A stretch of 64,000 nt of DNA, from contig NZ_RSEJ01000028.1 of assembly GCF_009910675.1 (NCBI RefSeq), positions 24,811 to 88,810 of the forward strand, in the 5' to 3' direction. This DNA is from Photobacterium alginatilyticum. GTDB taxonomy: Bacteria; Pseudomonadota; Gammaproteobacteria; Enterobacterales; Vibrionaceae. The position numbers and the translations under genes are program-made. Shown here piece by piece: positions 18,915-26,679 of the stretch (position 1 is its first letter; every line of letters starts with the position of its first letter). The notes below the pieces were generated by a model that searched no databases, was not told the DNA's origin, and worked only from the letters and a program-made list of their open reading frames with translations.

Positions 18915-19655
18915 CTAGGAGCTGGGGACCATCAAGGTCACCGGCCACTCAAATGCTGTCATAACCCGGTTCCAGGCCTCATCGGTACCGGCCCGAATAT
19001 CGAGCGACTCAGCAGTGACAGGGTGCTCAAGCTGCAACCTCGAGGCGTGCAGCATCAACCGGCGACAATCATAGTTCTCACGGAACATCCGGTTATGACG
19101 GCCATCGCCATGATTAACGTCCCCGATGATATGATGGCTCAGGTGATGCATGTGGCGGCGCAGCTGGTGCTTACGTCCAGTCTCCGGCTTCATTTCAACC
19201 AGGGTATAACGGCTGGTCGCATAGCGGCCGACAGGAATATCTGTTTCAACCTTCGCCAAGGGCGCATAGGCGGTAACAGCTGGCTGGGCTTCCTTGTCCT
19301 GATCCGCATCCTTGTCGGCAATTTTATCCAGCTCTTCCTTCAGCGGGTAATCCAGCACGGCAGCTTCCTTCACCCAGCCGCGTACAACCGCATGGTAGGT
19401 TTTGTGAATATCCCGTCCGGCAAATTTGGGCATCATCAGCGCGGCGATCTCGCTCGACAGCGCAAACAACAGTACACCCGATGTCGGGCGGTCCAGACGA
19501 TGGAGCGGGAAGACATGCTGACCAATCTGATCTCGCAATGTCTGCATGACAAACCGTGTTTCATGGCGGTCAAGCCACGAGCGATGCACCAGCATCCCGG
19601 CAGGTTTGTTGACCGCAACCAAGTACTGGTCCTGATAAAGTATTTCTAATTCCAT
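18915..19655 (-). CDS. truC: tRNA pseudouridine(65) synthase TruC
   Basis: TruC converts U65 of some tRNAs (Ile, Asp in E. coli) to pseudouridine. The 246-residue protein is of the RluA/RsuA superfamily. It has LEILYQDQYLVAVNKPAGMLVH at the N-terminus and the catalytic motif HRLDRPTSGVLLFAL with Asp54. KPETGRKHQLRRHM near 157 and IIGDVNHGDGRHNR near 175 complete the family pattern. It follows yqcC by 3 bp and is surely co-transcribed with it. Confidence 0.93.
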   Translation of the reverse strand: MELEILYQDQYLVAVNKPAGMLVHRSWLDRHETRFVMQTLRDQIGQHVFPLHRLDRPTSGVLLFALSSEIAALMMPKFAGRDIHKTYHAVVRGWVKEAAVLDYPLKEELDKIADKDADQDKEAQPAVTAYAPLAKVETDIPVGRYATSRYTLVEMKPETGRKHQLRRHMHHLSHHIIGDVNHGDGRHNRMFRENYDCRRLMLHASRLQLEHPVTAESLDIRAGTDEAWNRVMTAFEWPVTLMVPSS

Positions 19656-19658
19656 CGG

Positions 19659-19979
19659 TTATTTTGCTCTGAACAGGTGGTCTAATTCACGGGTAACAGT
19701 CAGTACAGCCATGCTGCCCTGCTGCTCCTTCATGGCCTCTTCCACATAAGGGGAAATTTCAAACTGTGTCGGTAGTGCTGCGTTGCGCGCCACCAGTTGT
19801 TTCATTCTGGGAATAAAAATCCACTGCAGCCACTGGCCGCAGCTCAGCGTATCAATGGCAAAAGGTTCGGTACTGGCCAATGCCGCGGCGCTCGGAGACT
19901 TGCTCTCCCAAATCTCCGCCTCCCGCATGACGCTTTCAAGCCGCTCCAGCAACTGTTGGGTCTGATGGTATCTGTCCAT
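19659..19979 (-). CDS. yqcC: YqcC family protein, unknown function
   Basis: A 106-residue protein matching E. coli YqcC in the pattern EPFAIDTLSCGQWLQWIFIPRM near the middle, which is the family signature. It is acidic and helical with no signal peptide. I start it at MDRYHQTQQL, whose ATG follows GGAGG closely (upstream bases read as AGGGAGG on the minus strand). An upstream ATG would add 30 unrelated residues. It is first in the yqcC-truC-yqcA operon. No function is assigned. Confidence 0.82.
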   Translation of the reverse strand: MDRYHQTQQLLERLESVMREAEIWESKSPSAAALASTEPFAIDTLSCGQWLQWIFIPRMKQLVARNAALPTQFEISPYVEEAMKEQQGSMAVLTVTRELDHLFRAK

Positions 19980-20120
19980 CGCTATCCTCCCTCGAAGAAA
20001 CTGCCTATCCCAAACGGAACAATGAAGCGGGCAAGGATACCATCTAAATTTCGGAGTCCATATACCCAAGCATCTTGAGGGCGCTTCGGTATATAATCAG
20101 GGCACCATTGAGGAGTAAAC

Positions 20121-21173
20121 ATGATGTCCATGGATAAATTTCATACCCTGACCCAACTACTGGATAATGCTGGTTGCCAGTATAAAATCTATGATCTTGG
20201 CCGTCGCGTCAGCGAAATCGATATCAATCAATTTAAGGCCGTCGAAGATAACCGCCAACCCTATCCATGGCCACTGCAACAGCATGCTCATCTGTCCATT
20301 TCGTTCTGGCAGCAAGGCAACCCGCCGTGGATTTGGTTCCTGCGCCTGCCGCTTGATGAAAGAGGCTTACTGAAACAGGCCGCCGTAGGGGACTTTATCA
20401 AATATGTCATCGAGGCAATGGGGGCAACACTAAACAGCACGCCAACCGAAGAAGAGCAGGAAAAACTGGCGGCCAATCCATACACCTTCAAGCCCAATGA
20501 CGACAAGATGGCCATCTTCCATGCGCATCTGCGTCACCAGCTTGCCTTGCCGGCCAGCCAGTATTACGAACATGCCCAGCATTACCTGACCGGCGATCTC
20601 GGCTGGGAGCAATGGCAAGGTGTTGGCCTGCAGGGGCTGGCAGACGTTTGCGCCCGCATGAAACAGGAAAATAACAGTACCCTGCTACGCAAGGCGCTGG
20701 CCAACCTGCCAATGACACCTCTTTACGCCTTGCTTGGCTGTCTGGAGCATTGTGATCTCCCTGAGAGTCTCAGCCAGCGAATTATCGAGCGCCTCAACGG
20801 CGAAGCCGCTCAGCCCGAGCCGGATCTGTTTCTGATCGCCGCACTGATCCGCGCGCTATCCGGCAGCGACAATGCCCTGCTTAGCCAGCAGCTAAAACAT
20901 CTGCTTGCCGCACCAGCGCTGTGCCACCCTGAGATCCTGGTGGCCATCACCGGTCGCTGCTGGAATGGCCTCGCAGATACTGAGATTGCCAGCCTATTTT
21001 TACAGCGACTGGCAGAAACCGAGGACCAAACCTTGTTTAACCAGTTGTTTGCCGACTTGGTAATGCTGCCGGTACTGCGGGGGATCATGCTCCAGGTACT
21101 GCACGGTCAGGCAAACCCCGCTTTGGTCGCAGCCATTGCCAAGCTACAACAGCATGCCCGTGGACAAGCGTGA
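20121..21173 (+). CDS. DUF3549-type protein, unknown function
   Basis: A 350-residue (or 348 from the second ATG) cytoplasmic-looking protein without signal peptide or membrane segments. The N-terminal third (FHTLTQLLDNAGCQYKIYDLGRRVSEID, then ISFWQQGNPPWIWFLRLPLDERG) resembles the DUF3549 family of Vibrionaceae and relatives as I remember it. The C-terminal half is leucine-rich, repeat-like helical (ALLGCLEHCDLPESLSQRI..., LIAALIRALSGSDNALLSQQL...), suggesting an alpha-solenoid. GGAG stands 7 bases before the first ATG. It is co-directional with the DUF3301-like gene 32 bp downstream. The role is unknown. Confidence 0.7.
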   Translation: MMSMDKFHTLTQLLDNAGCQYKIYDLGRRVSEIDINQFKAVEDNRQPYPWPLQQHAHLSISFWQQGNPPWIWFLRLPLDERGLLKQAAVGDFIKYVIEAMGATLNSTPTEEEQEKLAANPYTFKPNDDKMAIFHAHLRHQLALPASQYYEHAQHYLTGDLGWEQWQGVGLQGLADVCARMKQENNSTLLRKALANLPMTPLYALLGCLEHCDLPESLSQRIIERLNGEAAQPEPDLFLIAALIRALSGSDNALLSQQLKHLLAAPALCHPEILVAITGRCWNGLADTEIASLFLQRLAETEDQTLFNQLFADLVMLPVLRGIMLQVLHGQANPALVAAIAKLQQHARGQA

Positions 21174-21205
21174 TCAAGCTATGCACTAACAGGAATAAGT
21201 AGGAA

Positions 21206-21508
21206 ATGGATAACTTACTGGGTATTTTGACGCTGGCTCTATTTGGATACCTGTACTGGCAACAACGTCGCCAGACAGAATTCGCCCAGCGTTTTATCGA
21301 ACAGCGGTGCGAAAACCTGGGGCTGCAGTTACTCACTATTGCCAGGGGATCACATAAGCTCAAGGATAAGAAAGGAAAATGGAACTGGCATACGGTGTAC
21401 TGGTTTGAGTTCTCAGCCAGCGGGCAGGATGCCTACCAAGGCTATGTGGTGATGAAAGGCTTTCGTGCGATGCATTTTCATGTTCCGCCGCACCATATGC
21501 CGGAATAA
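21206..21508 (+). CDS. DUF3301-like small membrane-anchored protein
   Basis: A 100-residue protein with one N-terminal membrane segment (NLLGILTLALFGYLYWQQR, about 3-21) and a basic cytoplasmic part with DKKGKWNWHTVYWFEFSA and a terminal His-rich tail (MHFHVPPHHMPE). It resembles the DUF3301 family (recognition from memory). It is probably in an operon with the preceding gene. Its stop lies 9 bases from the 3' end of the first CsrB-type RNA on the other strand. Confidence 0.72.
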   Translation: MDNLLGILTLALFGYLYWQQRRQTEFAQRFIEQRCENLGLQLLTIARGSHKLKDKKGKWNWHTVYWFEFSASGQDAYQGYVVMKGFRAMHFHVPPHHMPE

Positions 21509-21516
21509 AATGCCCC

Positions 21517-21906
21517 AAAAAAGAACGGGCGCGACTTGCGTCGCGCCCTTAGGTCTTACTTGCAGCACTCCCGCTACTACGGTGCTCCCTGCATCATTCC
21601 GTTGAATTGCTGTAATCCGTCAGCATATTCCTTGTATTCTTCGTCCTGAAGTTGTCCTTCGGTCTCCTGACCCATCAGCACATCCTGTCCTGACTCTCTT
21701 CATCCGTCCTGGAGGTGTCCCTGACTTCATCCTGAAGTGGTCCTTGTGTCATCCTGACCAGCAAACGTCCTGCTTGCTAAAACCGATTCCTTCGGCGTTC
21801 CCTTCACAGTCCATGTTCGATATACCGTCCTGATACACCGGTCTCTTCCTGAGACTGCCAAACTCCTTGGCTTTTTCCTGTTCCGTTCCGTCAGTTCCTT
21901 CCGACA
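21517..21906 (-). ncRNA. csrB1: CsrB-family regulatory RNA, copy 1
   Basis: CsrB-type RNAs bind many CsrA (RsmA) dimers through GGA motifs and so relieve CsrA control of translation. On the minus strand this ~390-nt region has about 28 GGA triplets, about 11 of them CAGGA, many in small hairpin loops. The 3' part (CAGGGAGCACCGTAGTAGC, then GGGAGTGCTGCAAG) matches the conserved end of E. coli CsrB. It ends in a 9-bp stem (GGGCGCGAC/GTCGCGCCC, 21527-21548) followed by a T-run. A -10 TAATCT at 21913-21918 sets the inferred start near 21906. No credible ORF lies in it. The number in the symbol is mine. Confidence 0.93.
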
Positions 21907-22075
21907 CCATTAAGATTACGCCAACCCGCTAAGAAATGAACCACAGCTGAAAATAATATTTCTGGCCGTCCCTATCAGATTTTGCCCCACCCACATAACA
22001 ATCGTTACAAATCAAAAACTTAAGAGCAAAGCAGAGTTATCAGCCTACTGATTTCTCCTTTTTATCCCACAGCTT

Positions 22076-22093
22076 TGTAAGAGATCTCTCACA
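22076..22093 (-). promoter_or_regulatory. GacA/UvrY/VarA operator of csrB copy 1
   Basis: TGTAAGAGATCTCTCACA, an 18-bp near-perfect palindrome matching the known GacA-box of rsm/csr RNA genes. Its centre is about 178 bp upstream of the inferred start of copy 1, the long distance usual for this operator. Confidence 0.88.
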
Positions 22094-22218
22094 CGGTGAC
22101 GGGGGAATAGAGGTAATCGATTAAGCGGCAAGAAATGGAGTATGAGATAACAGAAATAGAAGCCGTGGATACTTCTGCTCGAAGCTGATTGAAACCATAG
22201 TACTGGGTATATAGCGCC

Positions 22219-22654
22219 CAAAAAAGAACGGGCGTGACTCTCGTCACGCCCTTAGGTCTTACTTGCAGCCGTCCTGCTACTGAGGTGCTCCCTGCATCCA
22301 TCCTGGAAACGCTATGTCCTTTAACGGTAATCCCTATCCTCTATCCCAGAGGTGTCCTTCGGTAGTTCCCTGACCCGTCGAAGCATCCTGTTCCGACTCT
22401 CTCTTCCTTACCTGGAGGTGTCCCTAACTTCGTCCTGAAGTGAATCCTTTAAGCCTCCGTCCCGGAGGTGTCCTTGCCTTCGTCCTGAAGGGGTCCTTAT
22501 GTCATCCTGACCAGCAGACATCCCGTCTACTGTCGCAATCCTTGTCGTATCCTGTACCACCCTGGTGAGCTGGCTATCCGCGCCGGCTCTCCTCATCCTG
22601 AGGTAAGTCACATCCTGCAACTTCTTCAATCCGTTATGTCGTATCCCTTCGACA
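22219..22654 (-). ncRNA. csrB2: CsrB-family regulatory RNA, copy 2
   Basis: The same class as copy 1 but clearly diverged and longer, ~436 nt. It has repeated AGGA/CAGGA motifs in short inverted repeats (for example around 22395-22525), the conserved GCAGGGAGCACCTCAGTAGC 3' element, and a terminator stem GGGCGTGAC/GTCACGCCC at 22230-22251 followed by a T-run. Compensating changes in this stem relative to the other copies show it is under selection as RNA. A -10 TAATAT at 22661-22666 sets the start near 22654. Short open frames inside it have no coding character. Confidence 0.92.
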
Positions 22655-22823
22655 CAGACAATATTACGCGCTTTATACGGCCAAGCAATATGGCGGAATT
22701 CACACTTTCAACCTGAAAAAAACAAGACAGATATGCAACAATCACAAGCAACTGAATTTATTGAGTTTAATTTATTTAACATAGCCATATGGGACAGCGT
22801 AAAACCACCATTTCCCACACCGT

Positions 22824-22841
22824 TGTAAGAGATCTCTCACA
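22824..22841 (-). promoter_or_regulatory. GacA/UvrY/VarA operator of csrB copy 2
   Basis: The sequence is identical to the operator of copy 1. Its centre is about 178 bp upstream of the inferred start of copy 2. Confidence 0.88.
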
Positions 22842-23053
22842 AGCACAGTAGGGCATATCCAGCAAACGATTTCATTGGTAGAAAAATTTACCCAACCAGC
22901 CATAAACAAATTAATTATCTATGAATCTATCATTCACGATAAAAATAAGACGAATATTGCGAGATATCTCAATAAGGGATGAACGTTATTCGATAGAGAA
23001 ATGGTTCAGTGGTTTAGAGCAGAAGATATATAAATGGACTGTGTAGAGCACAC

Positions 23054-23444
23054 AAAAAAGAGCGGGCGCGACTTGCGTCGCGCCCTTAGGTCTTACTTGC
23101 AGCAGTCCCGCTACTATGGTGCTCCCTGCATCATTCCGTTGAATTGCTGTAATCCGTCAGCATATTCCTTGTATTCTTCGTCCTGAAGTTGTCCTTCGGT
23201 CTCCTGACCCGTCAGCACATCCTGTCCCGACTCTCTTCATCCATCCTGGAGGTGTCCCTGACTTCATCCTGAAGTGGTCCTTGTGTCATCCTGACCAGCA
23301 AACATCCTGCCTGCTGTTACCGATTCCTTCGGTGTTCCCTTCACAGTCCTTGTTCGATATATCATCCTGATACACCGGTCTCTTCCTGAGACTGCCAAAC
23401 TCCTTGGCTTTGTTCCTGTTCCGTTCCGTCAGTTCCTTCCGACA
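23054..23444 (-). ncRNA. csrB3: CsrB-family regulatory RNA, copy 3
   Basis: A ~391-nt copy nearly identical to copy 1 (roughly 16-20 differences by eye, several in paired positions that stay paired). It has the same GGA-rich stem-loop series, the same 3' element and terminator stem (23064-23085). A -10 TAATAT lies at 23451-23456. The operator lies at 23616-23633. The three copies together would give over 80 GGA motifs per set, a large CsrA sink. Confidence 0.93.
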
Positions 23445-23615
23445 GGGTTTATATTACGCTTTCCTCACCGCAGAACAACGCCGTATCAGCGAAATGATCG
23501 ATGCCCGAACTTTGCCCTAAAACAGCCACAAAACAAATAACTTAAATAAAACAACAACTTAAGAAAACACGCTACAATATTACCACCACCATATCTCACG
23601 TATCTCCTACGCCTT

Positions 23616-23633
23616 TGTAAGAGATCTCGCACA
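23616..23633 (-). promoter_or_regulatory. GacA/UvrY/VarA operator of csrB copy 3
   Basis: TGTAAGAGATCTCGCACA, one base different from the other two operators, about 180 bp from the inferred start of copy 3. It also lies 82 bp before the divergent DUF2789-like gene. Confidence 0.85.
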
Positions 23634-23714
23634 AGCACAGCAGATATAATTCTATACTTATCTCAAGTAAGTGGACGTCAACGATCAATAACATTATTTT
23701 CGACGGAGTGAGCG

Positions 23715-23945
23715 ATGGAAACCTTTAACCACAACCTGTCTAGCCTCTTCAGCCAACTGGGTATGAACAGTTCCAAGGAGTTTATTGAATCTTTTCTAAA
23801 CGAGCACCACCTCGACCAACACGAGCAGCTCTCAGAAGCCAGCTTCTGGCAGCCCTCTCAGAAACGTTTTATCAAAGAATCCCAGGATCAAGATGCGGAC
23901 TGGTGCGAAGTGATTGATCAGTTGGATGCTTTGCTACGAAAATAA
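23715..23945 (+). CDS. DUF2789-like small protein
   Basis: A 76-residue acidic cytoplasmic protein. The pattern NLSSLFSQLGMNSSKEFIESFL, then EASFWQPSQKRFIKES and DADWCEVIDQLDALL, fits the DUF2789 family (from memory). No function is known to me. GGAG stands 8 bases upstream of the ATG. It is divergent from the third CsrB-type RNA, so its promoter region overlaps that RNA's GacA operator region. It may form an operon with the next gene (30-bp gap). Confidence 0.8.
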   Translation: METFNHNLSSLFSQLGMNSSKEFIESFLNEHHLDQHEQLSEASFWQPSQKRFIKESQDQDADWCEVIDQLDALLRK

Positions 23946-23975
23946 GCGTCAGTCTCAACAACGTCAGGAAGCGTT

Positions 23976-24248
23976 ATGTCGTCAGAAATTACCCAGGCCC
24001 TGGAACAAGCTATCGAGTCACTGATCGCCGAAGGAAAAGAACCGTCAGTGGCTCTGATCAAATCCCGCCTTGCCGAGCCGTTACCCATGCCGCTCATTAT
24101 CAAGGCGCTGCAAGCCTGGAAGAAAAATGCCAAAGTTCCCAAGATAGAAAAAAGCGCTCCCCCTTTAAGCCAGGAGGAACGTATCAAGCAGTTGGAAGAG
24201 CAGGTCGCGGCTCTGACGACAAGAATCGAGCAACTGGAACAGCACTAG
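23976..24248 (+). CDS. Small helical protein with C-terminal coiled coil
   Basis: A 90-residue protein, not recognised with certainty. The N-terminal half (ITQALEQAIESLIAEGKEPSVALIKSRL, then PLPMPLIIKALQAWKKN) looks like the small helical DNA-binding domain of KfrA-type proteins. The C-terminal half (SQEERIKQLEEQVAALTTRI) is a heptad-pattern coiled coil for dimerisation. A DNA-binding role is an inference from this layout. It follows the DUF2789-like gene by 30 bp and converges on the DUF2310-like gene. Confidence 0.7.
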   Translation: MSSEITQALEQAIESLIAEGKEPSVALIKSRLAEPLPMPLIIKALQAWKKNAKVPKIEKSAPPLSQEERIKQLEEQVAALTTRIEQLEQH

Positions 24249-24332
24249 CCTTACTTCTTTCAACATTGCAAGAAGAATCAATCTAAAGTCAGGGCACATT
24301 CAATGCCCTGACTTTGTTATACGCCTTCGCGC

Positions 24333-25106
24333 TTATTGAAAGTCCCAGGAAAGGTTGGAGACGATTCGGCATTCTTCGCATTTAAAATGAAAAATCCCGT
24401 GCAGGGGCTCTTCAAGATGCCATTCCCCGCCACATTGCGGACACGGGCGCGTTTTCTCGTCATTCAGGCTCAGTCCGCCAACTTGATATTGGTAGTAGTA
24501 AGTCGGGATCTTGGTGATATATTCAATACGGCCACGCAAATCCCACCCGCGTCGGAACAAGTCACTGTCAACATCACGGATCTCATGCAGCGCAGCATGT
24601 TCAGCCTGGCAACCACCGGCCATTTGAATTTCGTCGCAGGCCTGCCACTCAGTCTGCCACTTCACCACGGCTTTATGATCGCCGTTGAGCGTCGGGGCTA
24701 TCCGATACAGCGGGATAGGCATCAGCGTTTCACCGCACCGAAGCGGCGAACAGGTATGAACATAGGTGGTATAAATAACCTGCCAGGACGGCGAGAAATT
24801 CTCAGCGGCGGCTTCGGAGTTTATATCCCGTCCCAGTACTTTGACTTTGGGCGCAAGCAAGCTGGCCTGGCTCAGACGCTTAATACAGGCTTTCACATGG
24901 TCGCTGTGGAACTGAGGATGCAAGCTATCTTGCTCAGGGCAGACAACACGTACCCGAAACACGCCCTCATCCATCACAATAGGGAATTCACGTCCCAATA
25001 CCTGACCGTTGTAGCGCAGGGCATCCAGCAGGCCATTCACCGCCATATCAACCGCAGAGACGGTCGTATTGTCAAAACACTCGAATTGCAACTCAACAAC
25101 AAACAT
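24333..25106 (-). CDS. Zn-ribbon protein, DUF2310-like
   Basis: A 257-residue cytoplasmic protein with a C-terminal zinc ribbon: PCPQCGG near 220 and FKCEECR near 240, giving four cysteines. The N-terminal part (MFVVELQFECFDNTTVSAVDMAVNGLLDALR) and the middle region match the DUF2310 family found beside syd in vibrios (from memory). A nucleic-acid-binding role is often suggested from the ribbon but not shown. It starts 3 bp after the syd stop, so they are an operon. Confidence 0.8.
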   Translation of the reverse strand: MFVVELQFECFDNTTVSAVDMAVNGLLDALRYNGQVLGREFPIVMDEGVFRVRVVCPEQDSLHPQFHSDHVKACIKRLSQASLLAPKVKVLGRDINSEAAAENFSPSWQVIYTTYVHTCSPLRCGETLMPIPLYRIAPTLNGDHKAVVKWQTEWQACDEIQMAGGCQAEHAALHEIRDVDSDLFRRGWDLRGRIEYITKIPTYYYQYQVGGLSLNDEKTRPCPQCGGEWHLEEPLHGIFHFKCEECRIVSNLSWDFQ

Positions 25107-25109
25107 AAA

Positions 25110-25664
25110 TCAGCACTCTCTTACAACCGGTTCTAACTGCTGCAGGAAGGTTTCGACATCTGCCGCCAATACATCGCGAGTCGTCTTGCCCAGGGTTTCC
25201 AAAATCACCTGTCCGGTCAGGTTGCAGATAGAGATCACCTGTTCCTCCGCCTCCAGCGCCCCGATAAAGACTGTCGGCTTGAGCTTCAGGCGGCGCTGCA
25301 TAACCAGATGGCCCAGAATATTCTCCTGCAGGCGCAGGCTGTCGTCTTCACTAAATACCTGCAGCAGGTCAAATTCCAGCTCACGGAACCGGGCGGCCAT
25401 ATCGCCACTGAACTGTGCGCCGTAAAAAACACTGATATCTTCATGGAGGCGAAGCTCGATCCCTTTTTCTACCCCGGAGAGATCCCCCATCGGCTCGCGC
25501 GCGACAGGCTTCCAGGTCACTTCATAACCAGAATCGGTTTCAACACATGGCGATTCCAGCCCAACTAAATCCTCGCTCCGGGGAAAACCTTGACCGGCAT
25601 CACGCCAGGCCTGCAAAAAACGGGACGAAAAGTCAGATAAAGCGACCGCAACAGGATGATTCAT
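25110..25664 (-). CDS. syd: SecY-interacting protein Syd
   Basis: Syd binds cytosolic faces of SecY and may remove faulty translocons. The 184-residue protein matches E. coli Syd in FSSRFLQAWRDAGQGFP, ADMAARF-type and FSGDMAARFRELEFDLLQV segments, QENILGHLVMQRRLKLKPT and VISICNLTGQVI. The start chosen gives MNHPVAVALSDF. An ATG four codons upstream is possible. It is divergent from queF with a 63-bp gap. Confidence 0.92.
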   Translation of the reverse strand: MNHPVAVALSDFSSRFLQAWRDAGQGFPRSEDLVGLESPCVETDSGYEVTWKPVAREPMGDLSGVEKGIELRLHEDISVFYGAQFSGDMAARFRELEFDLLQVFSEDDSLRLQENILGHLVMQRRLKLKPTVFIGALEAEEQVISICNLTGQVILETLGKTTRDVLAADVETFLQQLEPVVREC

Positions 25665-25727
25665 TCGCAACCTCATTAAAGATTAAGTACACTTCGCATA
25701 TTCTAATCCAAGTGTGTCCAGGACAGT

Positions 25728-26573
25728 ATGAGCAAATATAAAGACGCTAAAGAATTAGCCGGCTTAACACTCGGTCAGAGCACCGAGTATAAAGATCAGT
25801 ATGACCCATCGTTACTTCAGCCGGTACCACGAAGCCTAAACCGTGACGATTTAGCGCTGGGAGATGACCTACCGTTTACCGGCTATGATATCTGGACACT
25901 GTATGAGCTCTCCTGGCTCAATAGCAAAGGCTTGCCGCAAGTCGCTATCGGTGAAGTCCGCCTTCCGGCATCCAGCACGAACCTGATTGAGTCCAAATCA
26001 TTCAAGCTCTACCTCAATAGCTTTAACCAAACCCGCTTTGCCAGCTGGCAAGACATCGCAGATACCTTGCAAAAAGATCTTACCGCCTGCGCCGGTGCCG
26101 ACGTCGATGTCACGATCCAGCCGCTGGAAGACTTCAACAACCAGCCGATTGTCAACTTTACCGGCGAGTGTATCGACAACCAGGATATCGAGATTGCCGA
26201 CTATGAGTTCAAGCCTGGCTACCTGGAAGGCGCTGCCGAGGGCGACATTGTCAGCGAAGAGCTGAACAGCCACCTGCTCAAGTCCAACTGCCTGATCACC
26301 AGTCAGCCGGACTGGGGCAGCGTGAGAATTTCGTACAAGGGCAAAAAGATCAATCGCGAAAAGCTACTTCGTTACCTGATCTCTTTCCGTAACCATAACG
26401 AATTTCACGAGCAGTGTGTCGAGCGTATCTTCACCGACCTGATGAAATACTGCCAGCCGGAGCTGCTGACGGTTTATGCCCGCTACACCCGCCGCGGCGG
26501 TCTGGATATCAACCCGTACCGTACCAATCAGGGCAAAACGCCGAGCAACAACTTCCGTCTCGCTCGACAGTAA
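25728..26573 (+). CDS. queF: NADPH-dependent 7-cyano-7-deazaguanine reductase
   Basis: QueF reduces the nitrile preQ0 to preQ1 on the way to the tRNA base queuosine. The 281-residue, two-domain (unimodular long) form is typical of proteobacteria. The active-site Cys188 is in SNCLITSQPDWGS with Asp195. The QueF motif region EVRLPASSTNLIESKSFKLY (about 76-95) binds substrate and NADPH. I see no preQ1 riboswitch in the 63-bp gap. It is divergent from syd. Confidence 0.95.
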   Translation: MSKYKDAKELAGLTLGQSTEYKDQYDPSLLQPVPRSLNRDDLALGDDLPFTGYDIWTLYELSWLNSKGLPQVAIGEVRLPASSTNLIESKSFKLYLNSFNQTRFASWQDIADTLQKDLTACAGADVDVTIQPLEDFNNQPIVNFTGECIDNQDIEIADYEFKPGYLEGAAEGDIVSEELNSHLLKSNCLITSQPDWGSVRISYKGKKINREKLLRYLISFRNHNEFHEQCVERIFTDLMKYCQPELLTVYARYTRRGGLDINPYRTNQGKTPSNNFRLARQ

Positions 26574-26679
26574 CCCCGTCTAGATAGAATAAGTCCAGCA
26601 AAAACGTGTACTTTGCTGGACTTGATTCACCAAGCCAGTAATATTAAGACCTACTGTTTTTTTGGGTTTAAGAATAAGT

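Noticed and set aside
22089..22629. Short minus-strand open frames of 70 and 73 codons in the csrB region
   Set aside because: They lie over or next to csrB copy 2 and its operator, have no ribosome site, and consist of GGA-motif translations; the RNA explanation is much stronger.
22950..22970. Near-palindrome GAGATATCTC between csrB copies 2 and 3
   Set aside because: It lacks the TGTAAG/CTCACA arms of the operators and has no counterpart beside the other copies.
21517..23444. CRISPR-like or satellite repeat reading of the tandem repeats
   Set aside because: Repeat units are ~750-790 bp with internal inverted repeats, terminators and promoters, not short repeats with spacers.
25665..25727. 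preQ1 riboswitch before queF
   Set aside because: The gap is 63 bp and shared with divergent syd; no pseudoknot-like C-rich element is seen.
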